DNA of 64,000 nucleotides from assembly GCF_002257665.1 (NCBI RefSeq), contig NZ_MQWB01000001.1, positions 3,793,119-3,857,118 on the forward strand, in the 5' to 3' direction. The notes below the pieces were generated by a model. It was not told where the DNA came from and did not search any database. It saw only the letters and a program-made list of their open reading frames with translations. Position numbers and translations under genes: made by a program. Of this stretch, positions 41,790 through 50,048 are shown piece by piece; positions within the stretch are counted from its first letter, which is position 1; every line of letters starts with the position of its first letter. The DNA comes from Rubricoccus marinus (GTDB lineage: Bacteria; Bacteroidota; Rhodothermia; Rhodothermales; Rubricoccaceae).

Positions 41790-43709
41790 ATGAGCGACCC
41801 CGACAGCACGCCCCGCCCTGAAGGTGCGCCCCCCCGTTTCCTCCCGGCCCTGGATTACATCCCGGACCCAATGCAGGAGGAGACGGCGGTCGGCGACCCC
41901 GAGGACGACACCTCTCCGCAGGGGAGGCGCGGTCGCGACCTCTTCCGCTCGGGCCTCCGTATCCCGCTCGCGGCGCTCGCCTTCTTGGGCGCCGTCGCGC
42001 TTGTCGGCACGCTCGTCGCCAGAGGCGACGTGGCCGCGCAGAAGGCGCCGGACAGCCCGGCGTCGGCTGCGGCTCCTGCTGCTCCGCCGATTGCCGCTGG
42101 CGAGGCGTACGCCTTCCGCCAGTTGGACATCCACCCGGATCGGATGCACGGCAAGTACTTCGCCGGCGCGTTCCTCACCGACGCCTCGCCAGAGGCCGCG
42201 GCCGAAGGCGACATGATGTCGGACTTCCGCTGGCGCTTGGAGATGTTCCGCAAGGCCTATGGCGTGGACGACAACTTTACCATCCGCGCCTATGACGGCC
42301 GCAACGGCCGCGAGCTGGACGCCGTGACGCTGACCGGCATGCGCAACGCGTACCGCGCCTCAGGCAGCGTGAACTGGGATGAGGTCAACCGCGCCCGCCG
42401 TACCGCGACCACCGAGCTTCGCCAGAAGCTTCAGGCCGCAGGCATCCCGCGCAAGGACATCGTGATCCGCTGGGGCTACAAGGACAACTCCCTGGAAGCG
42501 CGCTCGCGTGACAACCACTTCGTGGAGTACGAGGCGCAACTCGCACGTCGGCTGGGCCTGAGCCTACTCACGACCGAGATCGGCACCGTGGAGACGTTCA
42601 ACCAGGACCACCTCATCTCCAGCGCGGGCGCCCGCTCCCGTTACCAGATGATGCCGGACATCCTGAGCATGTTCAACGTGGAGCGCTACAACGTGCCTCT
42701 GGCGGGCGGTGGCTCGGTGGGCGTGGCTGAAGAGTTGCACCCGCTGCTCTCGATGGAGCCGGCGCTGATGCTCGTCCGCGCGTATTCCAACGCCGTCGGG
42801 CACGAGTTGCCGGGCATCTCGGCCTACCACGCCGGTGTCGCGAACATCCACAAGCTGTACCGCGAGTACCTCCGCGCCAATCCTCTGGCGGTGCGCTCCA
42901 ACCTTCACGTCTCGGACGCCTACATGTGGGGCATCACCGACGGCTTCGAGAAGGTGGACGCCGTGTCCAGCTTTGGTCCGCACTCTCGCATCTACGTTCT
43001 TAAGGCTTACGGCGCCCTCCGCGCAACGGAGGATCAGGTCATCGATCCCTCGGAGACCGCTCGCGTTGAGCGCGTGCAGGTCCGCGCCGGTGAGCGCGTA
43101 ACGCTGGAGCGCATCCTTGCGGCCCTGGAGTCCGTGGATCAGCGCCTGGACTGGAGCTACGCCGATGGCGACACCGCCTACGAGCGCTTCCGCCAGCTCA
43201 ACCCGCACATCAAGCTCCCGATGGCGCCCGGGACCTCTGGCGTTCCCGACCGCGGCAACCTCGTCTTGACGTCCGCTGCGGGCGGCGAGCCCATCCGCTT
43301 TTTCCTCCCGGCAGGAGCCGTGGAGGCGATGAAGCGCACCGGTCTCGACGTGATCGGCGAGATGACGTCGTTCGACGAGGACACCTTTGTTCTCGACCCG
43401 AGCGAGGTCACCCCGACCGACCGCGAGTACCAGGCGCTCGTAGACGACATCGGCCAGTTCGGCTTCACGCGCGCCAACAAGGCCCGTCTGGAGACGCTGT
43501 ACAGCAGCATGAACGCGCTCGCGCGGCAGAACCCGGACAGCCGCTACCGCCAGACGCAGTCCAAGATCATCGGCATCCACCGGATGTTCTGGCGCACCAG
43601 CGCTTTCGAAAGCCTGGTCAGCACGCGCGAGAACCTGCTCTCCATCAACCCGCTGGATCTGCGCAACGACAGCCTCGCCAGCGGCCCGCTGCCCGCGCCG
43701 ATCTTCTAG
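41790..43709 (+). CDS. large membrane-anchored protein with lytic-transglycosylase-like core (uncharacterised)
   Basis: A 639-residue protein. An N-terminal cytoplasmic tail of about 50 residues precedes one transmembrane helix (RIPLAALAFLGAVALVGTLVA, about 57-78) and a large extracytoplasmic part. TVETFNQDHLISSAGARSRYQMMPDI (about 265-290) resembles the SLT S-AGA-x-G-x-x-Q-MP signature, and SAYHAGVANIHKLYREY resembles its later AYNAG motif, so a peptidoglycan-lyase-like fold is plausible. The remainder (about 430-639) is unfamiliar. It is followed by a strong terminator. Codon use is slightly less GC-extreme and the half-site rarer than in neighbours. Confidence 0.75.
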   Translation: MSDPDSTPRPEGAPPRFLPALDYIPDPMQEETAVGDPEDDTSPQGRRGRDLFRSGLRIPLAALAFLGAVALVGTLVARGDVAAQKAPDSPASAAAPAAPPIAAGEAYAFRQLDIHPDRMHGKYFAGAFLTDASPEAAAEGDMMSDFRWRLEMFRKAYGVDDNFTIRAYDGRNGRELDAVTLTGMRNAYRASGSVNWDEVNRARRTATTELRQKLQAAGIPRKDIVIRWGYKDNSLEARSRDNHFVEYEAQLARRLGLSLLTTEIGTVETFNQDHLISSAGARSRYQMMPDILSMFNVERYNVPLAGGGSVGVAEELHPLLSMEPALMLVRAYSNAVGHELPGISAYHAGVANIHKLYREYLRANPLAVRSNLHVSDAYMWGITDGFEKVDAVSSFGPHSRIYVLKAYGALRATEDQVIDPSETARVERVQVRAGERVTLERILAALESVDQRLDWSYADGDTAYERFRQLNPHIKLPMAPGTSGVPDRGNLVLTSAAGGEPIRFFLPAGAVEAMKRTGLDVIGEMTSFDEDTFVLDPSEVTPTDREYQALVDDIGQFGFTRANKARLETLYSSMNALARQNPDSRYRQTQSKIIGIHRMFWRTSAFESLVSTRENLLSINPLDLRNDSLASGPLPAPIF

Positions 43710-43730
43710 CTCTGGCGCCCTCCCAATCCC

Positions 43731-43767
43731 GCCGCCCCCGTCAGCCTCTGGCGGGGGCGGTTTTTTG
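43731..43767 (+). terminator. rho-independent terminator with the half-site in the loop
   Basis: CCGCCCCCG (43732-43740) pairs with CGGGGGCGG (43752-43760), followed by TTTTTTG. The loop TCAGCCTCTGG is the first part of a GCCTCTGGCG half-site that runs into the stem. Confidence 0.93.
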
Positions 43768-44111
43768 TGCGCCAGAGGCCGAGTACAGGGTGCCGGCGCG
43801 TTCTCGGCCCCGCCACCGGCCTCTGGCGCGTGAGTCATCGCGTACGGCTGGGGTGGCCAAAGCGGGAGCAGGCTCAGGCGTTCGAAAACCGGTACTACCG
43901 GGGGCGCGGTGTGGACTGTGAAGGTCGCCAGAGGCCGGCGTGACCCTTGCGAGAAGGCGTCTTTTCAGGCGAAACCGGGACTATCTAGGGCGGTTCGTCA
44001 AGCACTTGTTCCAACACGCTTCGTAGGAGGTCGGCGCTTTCGAAGCCCGCGAACCGGCCGATACCTCGGGACCGCTTCGCGCGGCTCGGTTGACCTCCTC
44101 CCTCCACAGTC
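43768..44111. other. intergenic region without recognisable gene
   Basis: This 344-bp stretch contains half-sites near 43770, 43819 and 43926 and an inverted CCGGTACTACCGG near 43891. No RNA gene or coding frame is convincing. Confidence 0.5.
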
Positions 44112-44246
44112 ATGTCTCGCGACTTCGCACCCGACCCCGACGCGGTCTCGGTGTTCTCTACGATCTACTGGCCCGGCGTCCTGACGCTTCTCGGCGTGGC
44201 CGCCGTCGTCCTCGTGCCCCTACTCGGAGCCCTGCTTCTGGCGTAG
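44112..44246 (+). CDS. small single-pass membrane protein, 44 residues
   Basis: A 44-residue protein, ATG to TAG, with a polar start (MSRDFAPDPDAVSVFSTIYW) and then one hydrophobic helix (GVLTLLGVAAVVLVPLLGALLLA) running to the C-terminus. Its TAG overlaps by one base the GTG start of the following methyltransferase gene (TAGTG), a pattern of translational coupling that supports it being real. The function is unknown. Confidence 0.65.
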   Translation: MSRDFAPDPDAVSVFSTIYWPGVLTLLGVAAVVLVPLLGALLLA

Positions 44247-44884
44247 TGCCGGACGCGCTCGGCACGCCCGCCACCCCGTTCTGGGACGCGCGCTACGCCG
44301 AGGAGGCGTACGCCTACGGGACCGCTCCCAACGCGTGGCTCGCCTCTCAGGCGAGCCATTTACCCGCCAGCGGCCGCGCTCTCGTGCCTGCCTCTGGCGA
44401 AGGCCGCGACGCGGTCTGGCTCGCCGAGCAAGGTCTAACGGTTACGGCCGTGGATCTCTCGGCTGCCGGGTTGGCCAAGACGCACCGCCTGGCTGACGCC
44501 AGAGGCGTCGACGTGGCGACGGTCCACGCAGACCTCAGGACGTGGGACTGGCCTCTGGCGGAGGTCGATGTCGTCGCGCTCAGCTTTGTGCACGTGGAGC
44601 CGCACGTCCGGAGCGACTTGCACCGACGGGCGCTGGCAGCGCTGAAACCAGGCGGTCTCGTGGTTGTGGAAGGCTTCCACATCGGGCAACTCGTCTACCG
44701 CGCCGTGCATGGCTCGGGCGGTCCCGGCCGCGCCGACATGCTGTTCACCGCCGATCTCCTGCGCGCCGACTTCGAGGGCGCCGACGTGCTCGCGCTGGAA
44801 GAGACCGAGACCACGTTGCGCGAAGGCGCGTACCACGACGGCCTCGCGAAAGTCGTCCGCGGCGTGTTCAGGAAACGCGCCTGA
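44246..44884 (+). CDS. SAM-dependent methyltransferase, class I
   Basis: A 212-residue methyltransferase resembling TehB/thiopurine-type enzymes. TPFWDARYAEEAYAYGTAPN is the typical N-terminus of this group. Motif I is RALVPASGEGRDAVWLAEQG, motif II VTAVDLSAAGLAKT, and AEVDVVALSFVHVEP is motif IV. The GTG start overlaps the previous stop, so the two are coupled. Its substrate is unknown; relatives methylate tellurite or thiol compounds. A GCCTTTGGCGCC variant follows its stop. Confidence 0.88.
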   Translation: MPDALGTPATPFWDARYAEEAYAYGTAPNAWLASQASHLPASGRALVPASGEGRDAVWLAEQGLTVTAVDLSAAGLAKTHRLADARGVDVATVHADLRTWDWPLAEVDVVALSFVHVEPHVRSDLHRRALAALKPGGLVVVEGFHIGQLVYRAVHGSGGPGRADMLFTADLLRADFEGADVLALEETETTLREGAYHDGLAKVVRGVFRKRA

Positions 44885-44944
44885 GCCTTTGGCGCCCGTG
44901 GAACCCGCCGCCGAGCCCGCCCGTCGGCGTGGGGAATCACTGCG

Positions 44945-44962
44945 GCCTCTGGCGCCAGAGGC
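44945..44962. repeat. perfect 18-bp palindrome
   Basis: It lies in the spacer between the methyltransferase and VOC genes, 13 bp before the VOC start codon, where a ribosome-binding site would normally fall. Confidence 0.95.
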
Positions 44963-44975
44963 CTGCCCACCGCAT

Positions 44976-45464
44976 ATGCCCGCCCGCCTCGGACACCTCC
45001 GTCTCAATGTCGCCGACCTCGACCGCATGGCGCAGTTCTACTGCGACGCGCTCGGCCTGAGCGTCCGCGAACGCGCAACGGACGAGGAGAGCCACTACGC
45101 GTTTCTGACAGACACCCAGCCGATCCCCGGGGGCGCGCAGGACGGGATGCACCACCGGCTCGTGCTGCGTCAATCGCGAGAGGCCTCTGGCGAGCCGTTG
45201 GCGGAGTCCACGCGCCTGGACCATTTCGCGTGGGAGGTGGACAGCGAGGCCGAGCTTCTCGCGTTTGTAGAACGCCTGCGCGAGATGGGCTGCGAGACGG
45301 ACCTGCAAGAAGCGCAGATCGCGTGGCAGTGCTACTTCCACGACCCCGAGGGCAACAAGCTGGAGGTCTACACCGACCGCCGCAAGAGGCCAGGCGGAAA
45401 CCCGCTCTGGCAAGGACAGCAGGAAAACCTGACGCTCAAGCGGCTCCGCGAAGCCGGAGGCTGA
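44976..45464 (+). CDS. VOC-family (glyoxalase/dioxygenase) protein
   Basis: A 162-residue vicinal-oxygen-chelate protein with two beta-alpha-beta-beta-beta modules. Metal ligands are suggested by His in LGHLRLNVADLDRMAQFY, LDHFAWEV and the Glu of EGNKLEVYTDR. GLSVRERATDEESHYAFL is the first module's strand. It resembles catechol-dioxygenase-like or glyoxalase proteins; the substrate is unknown. It starts 91 bp after the methyltransferase gene on the same strand. Confidence 0.88.
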   Translation: MPARLGHLRLNVADLDRMAQFYCDALGLSVRERATDEESHYAFLTDTQPIPGGAQDGMHHRLVLRQSREASGEPLAESTRLDHFAWEVDSEAELLAFVERLREMGCETDLQEAQIAWQCYFHDPEGNKLEVYTDRRKRPGGNPLWQGQQENLTLKRLREAGG

Positions 45465-45519
45465 TCGGTCTGGGGAGACGAGCGCGCCAGAGGCCTCTGG
45501 CGTGAGGCGCGCAGGGCTG

Positions 45520-45527
45520 TACGTTGT
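45520..45527 (+). promoter_or_regulatory. candidate -7 element
   Basis: TACGTTGT lies 23 bp before the ATG at 45551. Confidence 0.35.
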
Positions 45528-45550
45528 GGCACCACTCCACATCGGCCCTC

Positions 45551-46090
45551 ATGCGCTCCGTGTTCTTTGTCCTCCTCTTCGCGCTTGCCGCTGCGCCAGA
45601 GGCTCAGGACGTTCGCGGTATTCCTTCCCAGCTTCCCGTCGTGCAGGAGGCCAGCGTGACGAGCGAGAACGGCGTGGTAGCGGATGCCGCCACGGGCGAG
45701 CCCATTACGGCGCAGGTTGTAGGCACGCACGAGAACGGAGCGCCGCGCATCCGCTACACCGTTGTCGAGGGGTTGGTGGAGGGCGTGTGGGTGGAGTGGT
45801 ACGCCTCTGGCGTGCCGCGGTACATCGGGGAATGGGCAGGCGGCAAGGGCGTGTGGACGTACTTCCACGAAACCGGTGCGATCCGCGAGCGCTCGCGCGT
45901 CACCGCGGACGTGTGGCACGGCATCAGCGAGGGGTGGCACCCGAACGGTGCCCGTGCGTGGTCCGGGCGCTTTGAGCAGGGCGAGAAAGAGGGCGCATGG
46001 CACACGTGGCGCAAGGACGGCGCCGTCGAGGCGATCGAGACGTACGAGGGCGGCACGGTGGTCGAGATCGAAGTCCAGATCGGGATGTAA
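45551..46090 (+). CDS. exported MORN/YwqK-like repeat protein
   Basis: A 179-residue exported protein with signal peptide MRSVFFVLLFALAAAPEAQ. The mature part consists of aromatic-glycine repeats of the MORN-variant type (VWVEWYASGVPRYIGEWAGG, GVWTYFHETGAIRERS, EGWHPNGARAWSGRFEQGE, GAWHTWRKDGAVEAIETYEGG). Proteins of this type are often named YwqK-family antitoxins by homology; there is no toxin gene nearby, so that name should not be taken as function. The start is the ATG at 45551. Confidence 0.82.
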   Translation: MRSVFFVLLFALAAAPEAQDVRGIPSQLPVVQEASVTSENGVVADAATGEPITAQVVGTHENGAPRIRYTVVEGLVEGVWVEWYASGVPRYIGEWAGGKGVWTYFHETGAIRERSRVTADVWHGISEGWHPNGARAWSGRFEQGEKEGAWHTWRKDGAVEAIETYEGGTVVEIEVQIGM

Positions 46091-46161
46091 GCACCGGGCG
46101 CCAGAGGCCCGCCCCTCCGCGCGCCGAGCGCCGGAGGGGGAACCGAGTGCGCTGTCCGGTC

Positions 46162-46169
46162 TACCTTGC
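46162..46169 (+). promoter_or_regulatory. candidate -7 element of the SDR gene
   Basis: TACCTTGC lies 22 bp before the ATG at 46192. Confidence 0.4.
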
Positions 46170-46191
46170 CGCACCTTCTCTCGCACCTCCT

Positions 46192-47031
46192 ATGTCCGAC
46201 GCCCCGCTCGCAGGCAAAACCATTTTCATCACTGGCGGCAGCCGCGGCATCGGCGAGGCCATCGCGGTCCGCGCGGCGCAGGACGGCGCGAACGTGGCCG
46301 TGGCTGCCAAGACATCGGAGCCGCATCCCAAGCTGCCAGGCACGATCCACACCGCCGTCGAGAAGATCGAGGAGGCGGGCGGCAAGGGCCTCGCGATCCA
46401 GATGGACGCCCGCGACGATGAGCGCGTCGCCGAGGCCATCGCGCAGACCGCCGAGCACTTCGGCGGCATCGACATCGTGATCAACAACGCGAGCGCCATC
46501 TTCCTCGCGTCCACGGAGGCGACGCCGATGAAGCGCTACGACCTCATGATGAGCGTCAACGTGCGCGCCACGTTTGCCGTCACCCAGGCGGCGCTCCCGC
46601 ACCTGAAGGAAAGCGCGAAGGCGGGCCGGGGGCCGCACATCCTCACGCTCTCGCCGCCGCTGGACATGGACCCGAAGTGGTTCGCGAGCCACCTCCCGTA
46701 CACCATGTCCAAGTTCGGCATGTCCATGTGCGTGCTGGGCTGGGCGCGCGAGTTCAAAGAGATCGGCATCGGCGCCAACGCGCTCTGGCCCAAGACCACC
46801 ATCGCGACGGCTGCGGTCAAAAACCTCCTCGGCGGTCAGGACATGATCGAGGCCAGCCGCACGCCGGATATTGTCGCCAACGCCGCGCATTGGATCCTCA
46901 GCCAAGACCCTCGCGGCACGACGGGCCACTTCTTCCTGGACGAGGAGGTTCTCCGCATGGCGGGCGAAACCCAGTTCGACCAGTACGCGGTCACCCCCGG
47001 CGCGGAGCTGATGCCGGACCTGTTCCTGTAG
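46192..47031 (+). CDS. short-chain dehydrogenase/reductase, HSDL2-like
   Basis: A 279-residue SDR. The cofactor motif is TGGSRGIGEAI, followed by INNAS and the catalytic YTMSK (Tyr-x-x-x-Lys) in HLPYTMSKFGMSM. HILTLSPPLDMDPKWF and the SRTPDIVANAAHWIL C-terminal part are typical of the HSDL2-like branch. AAKTSEPHPKLPGTIHTA suggests NADP preference. The substrate is unknown, possibly lipid-related. No sterol-carrier domain is attached. Confidence 0.92.
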   Translation: MSDAPLAGKTIFITGGSRGIGEAIAVRAAQDGANVAVAAKTSEPHPKLPGTIHTAVEKIEEAGGKGLAIQMDARDDERVAEAIAQTAEHFGGIDIVINNASAIFLASTEATPMKRYDLMMSVNVRATFAVTQAALPHLKESAKAGRGPHILTLSPPLDMDPKWFASHLPYTMSKFGMSMCVLGWAREFKEIGIGANALWPKTTIATAAVKNLLGGQDMIEASRTPDIVANAAHWILSQDPRGTTGHFFLDEEVLRMAGETQFDQYAVTPGAELMPDLFL

Positions 47032-47397
47032 AGGCACGGGCTGATCAGATGTGCCCGGCGTCGGCAACCCCCGGGCCTCTGGCGCCAGAGGCCCGTTCCG
47101 CGTGCTGCGGAGATGGCGTACACGGCACGCCGAGGCCCACTTTGTAAAGGAGCTTTAGAGGCTAGGAAGGGCAGGAACACGGCGGTGTCACCCCTCCGTA
47201 GGAGCTTCCGTGCCCGGCTGGCCTCTGGCGCCACGCCAGCGGCGGTCTTGGCTGGCGCTGGCGTGGCGTGAAGGGCTTCGCGTCAGCAGCCTGCCGCGCG
47301 CCTTCTGAGGCTCCCGTTTTCCGGCGAGCGAGAGCGCTTCGAGGCTACCGGGTCCGTCGTCCTGTTTACCACCCGCGGTGCCCACCGCCGCCTCCAC
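47032..47397. other. intergenic region with palindrome and a hairpin
   Basis: This 366-bp gap contains the perfect palindrome at 47075-47092, a half-site near 47220, and an 11-bp perfect stem (CCACGCCAGCG at 47231-47241 with CGCTGGCGTGG at 47256-47266) with a 14-nt loop. No T tract follows the stem. I see no gene. Confidence 0.55.
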
Positions 47398-47973
47398 GTG
47401 CTCCCGACTCCAGACATCTCGCCCAACAAGACGTACCTCCGAAGCGCGCTCCTCGGTGGCGGCATCGCAGCCGCGGTCTCGCTCGGCGCCGGCACCATCG
47501 TGGGCGTCACGAGCGGGGTCGATGTCCGTCTGCTCCTCGAAGCCTCCATGCCGACGGTGCGCTTCCTGGCCTCGGCGGTGGTGACCGCCTCCGCGACGAC
47601 GCTCGCGCTCATCCTCACGCTTCTCGGCTTGAGCGCGAACACGGACCTAGACGTGGACCCCGGATTCTACCGCCGCCTCTGGCGGATCGCGCAGGTCGAT
47701 GTCGCTACGTTTGTCGGCTCCATCGTGCTGCTGGTAATGCTCGTGATCCCGTTCGGGGAAGAGGCCGGGCTTTCCTCCACGTTCTACACCGTCGCGTACT
47801 ACACCCTCGCAACGGCGTCCGCGCTCACGTCCGGGCTCCTCGTCGCGGTCGTCCTCGGCCTGTACAACGCGGCGACGGACCTCATCGAGACGTGCTGGCT
47901 GGACGGCGACGCCATCCTGGCGAAAGACGCCGAGGAGGAGGCCGAAGAAGCGGCGGATCGGGTGGAGGCCTAG
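47398..47973 (+). CDS. hypothetical four-helix membrane protein
   Basis: A 191-residue protein starting at GTG. It has four likely transmembrane helices: LGGGIAAAVSLGAGTIVGV, FLASAVVTASATTLALILTLLGL, FVGSIVLLVMLVIPF and YYTLATASALTSGLLVAVVLGLY. An acidic cytoplasmic tail follows (DAEEEAEEAADRVEA). Family not recognised. It is convergent with ruvB, with a perfect palindrome in between. Confidence 0.72.
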   Translation: MLPTPDISPNKTYLRSALLGGGIAAAVSLGAGTIVGVTSGVDVRLLLEASMPTVRFLASAVVTASATTLALILTLLGLSANTDLDVDPGFYRRLWRIAQVDVATFVGSIVLLVMLVIPFGEEAGLSSTFYTVAYYTLATASALTSGLLVAVVLGLYNAATDLIETCWLDGDAILAKDAEEEAEEAADRVEA

Positions 47974-48031
47974 CGTTCGGGCGGAGCGGCGGCCTCTGGC
48001 GCCAGAGGCCGCGCGCAGCGTTCGCCAGAGG

Positions 48032-49066
48032 CTAGTCCAGCATCCCGTCGAAGAGGTCGGTGTCTTTGAGCGGCGGCACCAGGTCGAAGTGGTCGTACGC
48101 GCGGCGCATGGCGACGCGTCCGCGCGGTGTGCGCGCCATAAAGCCCTCCTGGATGAGGTACGGCTCGTAGACCTCCTCGATGGTCCCCGGGTCCTCGCCC
48201 ACAGCGACGGCGATGGTGCTCACGCCGACCGGGCCGCCCTCGAACTTCTCCATGAGCGCGAGCAGTACGCGGGCGTCCATGTCGTCCAGGCCGGCCTCGT
48301 CCACGTCGAGCGCGTCCAGTGCGTGGCTCGCGAGGGCGGGCGTTACACGGCCGTCGCCGTCTACCTCGGCGAAGTCCCGCGTACGGCGGAGCAGCTTGTT
48401 CGCGATACGCGGCGTCCCGCGGGAGCGCCGCGCGATCTCGTACGCGCCGTCCTCGGTGATCTCCACGCCCAGAAGCTCGGCGCTGCGGAGCACGATCTTC
48501 TGCAGGAGGTCCGCCGTGTAGTAGTCGTACCGGAAGTCGATGCCAAAGCGGGCGCGGAGCGGAGCCGTCAGGAGCCCCTTGCGCGTCGTTGCGCCGACAA
48601 GCGTGAAGGGCGGCAACGAGATCCGTACGCTTCTGGCGCTCGGCCCGGAGTCGATCAGGATGTCGATCGCGTAGTCCTCCATCGCGGAATACAGGTACTC
48701 CTCCACGACGGGCGAGAGCCGGTGGATCTCGTCGATGAACAGCACGTCGCCCTCTTCCAGGTTGGTGAGCAATCCCGCGATGCTCGCCGGCTTGTCCAGC
48801 GCCGGCCCGCTCGTCGTCTTGATGGCCGCCCCCATCTCCTCGGCCACGATGTGCGCGAGCGTCGTCTTGCCGAGTCCGGGCGGGCCGGAAAGGATGACGT
48901 GGTCCAGCGCCTCGCCGCGCTGGAGCGCGGCCGTCACGAACACGCGGAGGTTGTCCTTGATCTTTTTCTGCCCGATGAACTCGTCGAGCGCGCGGGGGCG
49001 GAGAGCGGTTTCGAAGTCGGCGTCGCGCGCGGTGGCGTCGATGGGGCCTCTGGCGGGGGTGTCCAT
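48032..49066 (-). CDS. ruvB: Holliday junction branch-migration helicase RuvB
   Basis: A 344-residue AAA+ motor of the RuvABC resolvasome. Visible are [20 protein letters not shown], Walker [13 protein letters not shown], Walker [12 protein letters not shown], sensor 1 [10 protein letters not shown], an arginine-finger region [15 protein letters not shown] and the winged-helix C-terminus with [12 protein letters not shown]. It has the usual family length. Unlike its neighbours it has almost no half-site in the conserved core; one falls in the N-terminal TPARG and one directly after its TAG stop. Confidence 0.97.
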   Translation of the reverse strand: MDTPARGPIDATARDADFETALRPRALDEFIGQKKIKDNLRVFVTAALQRGEALDHVILSGPPGLGKTTLAHIVAEEMGAAIKTTSGPALDKPASIAGLLTNLEEGDVLFIDEIHRLSPVVEEYLYSAMEDYAIDILIDSGPSARSVRISLPPFTLVGATTRKGLLTAPLRARFGIDFRYDYYTADLLQKIVLRSAELLGVEITEDGAYEIARRSRGTPRIANKLLRRTRDFAEVDGDGRVTPALASHALDALDVDEAGLDDMDARVLLALMEKFEGGPVGVSTIAVAVGEDPGTIEEVYEPYLIQEGFMARTPRGRVAMRRAYDHFDLVPPLKDTDLFDGMLD

Positions 49067-49087
49067 GTGTGCGGGAGTGGTTTACGC

Positions 49088-49095
49088 CCAAGGTA
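49088..49095 (-). promoter_or_regulatory. candidate -7 element of ruvB
   Basis: On the minus strand TACCTTGG lies 21 bp before the ruvB ATG. Confidence 0.4.
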
Positions 49096-49287
49096 CGCGG
49101 CGGGTGTGACAGGGCGTGTCATGCCACCGGCTGGAGGGCCGCCTGGGAGCGAAGGCCACAGGCCTCTGGCGCCAGAGGCTCCGCGTTTCCGGCGGCGCCC
49201 GAGCCGCCGGGCTCGTGATCCCCTGGAACTGCCCCGCGCGACGGGCTTTCCGAGGCGCCCCCCGTTGACTCCGCCGGGGGGTGTCTC

Positions 49288-49295
49288 TACGTTGG
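49288..49295 (+). promoter_or_regulatory. candidate -7 element of the DUF3109 gene
   Basis: TACGTTGG is followed after four bases by the ATG at 49300, implying a leaderless or very short-leader transcript. Confidence 0.4.
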
Positions 49296-49299
49296 CGCC

Positions 49300-49989
49300 A
49301 TGTTTGCTGTAGACCACGTCCTCGTCTCCGACGCGCTGCTCGACGCGCCCTTTTGCTGCTCGCTGACCGCGTGCAAAGGCAGCTGCTGCGTGGAGGGCGA
49401 CCGCGGCGCGCCGCTTCTTCCGGAGGAGCGCGCCGAGCTGGAACGCGCGCTGCCCATCGTCGGCCCGCGGCTGCGCAAGGAAGCGCACGACGTGATCGGC
49501 AAGGAGGGCGTGTGGGAGGGCAACGAGCGCGAGGGCTACGCGACGACGACCGTCGCGGGGAAGGAGTGCGTGTTCGTCGTCTTCCGCAAGGGCACAGCCG
49601 TGTGCGGTATCCAGGAGGCGTACGCCGAGGGCAAGCTGGACTGGGAGAAGCCGATCTCGTGCCACCTCTACCCGGTCCGCGTGGAGGCCTACGGCGAAGG
49701 CGAGAGCCGCGTGGAGGTGCTCAACTACGAGCAGATCGAGATGTGCACCCCCGGGATTCCCCACGGCCGCCGCCTGGGGCTCCAACTCGCCGACTTCCTC
49801 TCGCGGCCTCTGGCGCGCCGCTACGGCGACGACTGGCTGGCGCGCTTTAAAGCCACGCTCCAAGAGCGGCGGGAGCTTCTCGGCATCGGTCCTACAGACA
49901 GCCCGCCCGCGGCGGGCGATCCTGCCTCTGGCGGCGACCGCAGCGCCGGCGCTCCAGGCGGCCGTCACTCCGCGTCCACGGAACCTTAA
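49300..49989 (+). CDS. DUF3109 family cysteine-rich protein
   Basis: A 229-residue protein. It opens with ACKGSCCVEGDRGAPLLPEE and has further cysteines in KECVFVVF, TAVCGIQEAY, ISCHLYPVRV and EMCTPGIPHGRR. This Cys array is characteristic of DUF3109/YkgJ-like proteins thought to bind a metal or iron-sulfur cluster. The C-terminal 35 residues are a Pro/Gly/Ala-rich tail containing an ASGG half-site product. It lies 59 bp before rpoN on the same strand, a neighbourhood suggestive of co-transcription. Its function is unknown. Confidence 0.9.
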   Translation: MFAVDHVLVSDALLDAPFCCSLTACKGSCCVEGDRGAPLLPEERAELERALPIVGPRLRKEAHDVIGKEGVWEGNEREGYATTTVAGKECVFVVFRKGTAVCGIQEAYAEGKLDWEKPISCHLYPVRVEAYGEGESRVEVLNYEQIEMCTPGIPHGRRLGLQLADFLSRPLARRYGDDWLARFKATLQERRELLGIGPTDSPPAAGDPASGGDRSAGAPGGRHSASTEP

Positions 49990-50048
49990 GCCGACGGCTG
50001 CGACGACGATACCCCCGACCCCTCTTTCTCCTCCCGCCCCGCGCGGAC

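Noticed and set aside
45551-46090. Toxin-antitoxin module suggested by YwqK-like repeats
   Set aside because: The protein has a signal peptide and MORN-like repeats, and no toxin gene is adjacent.
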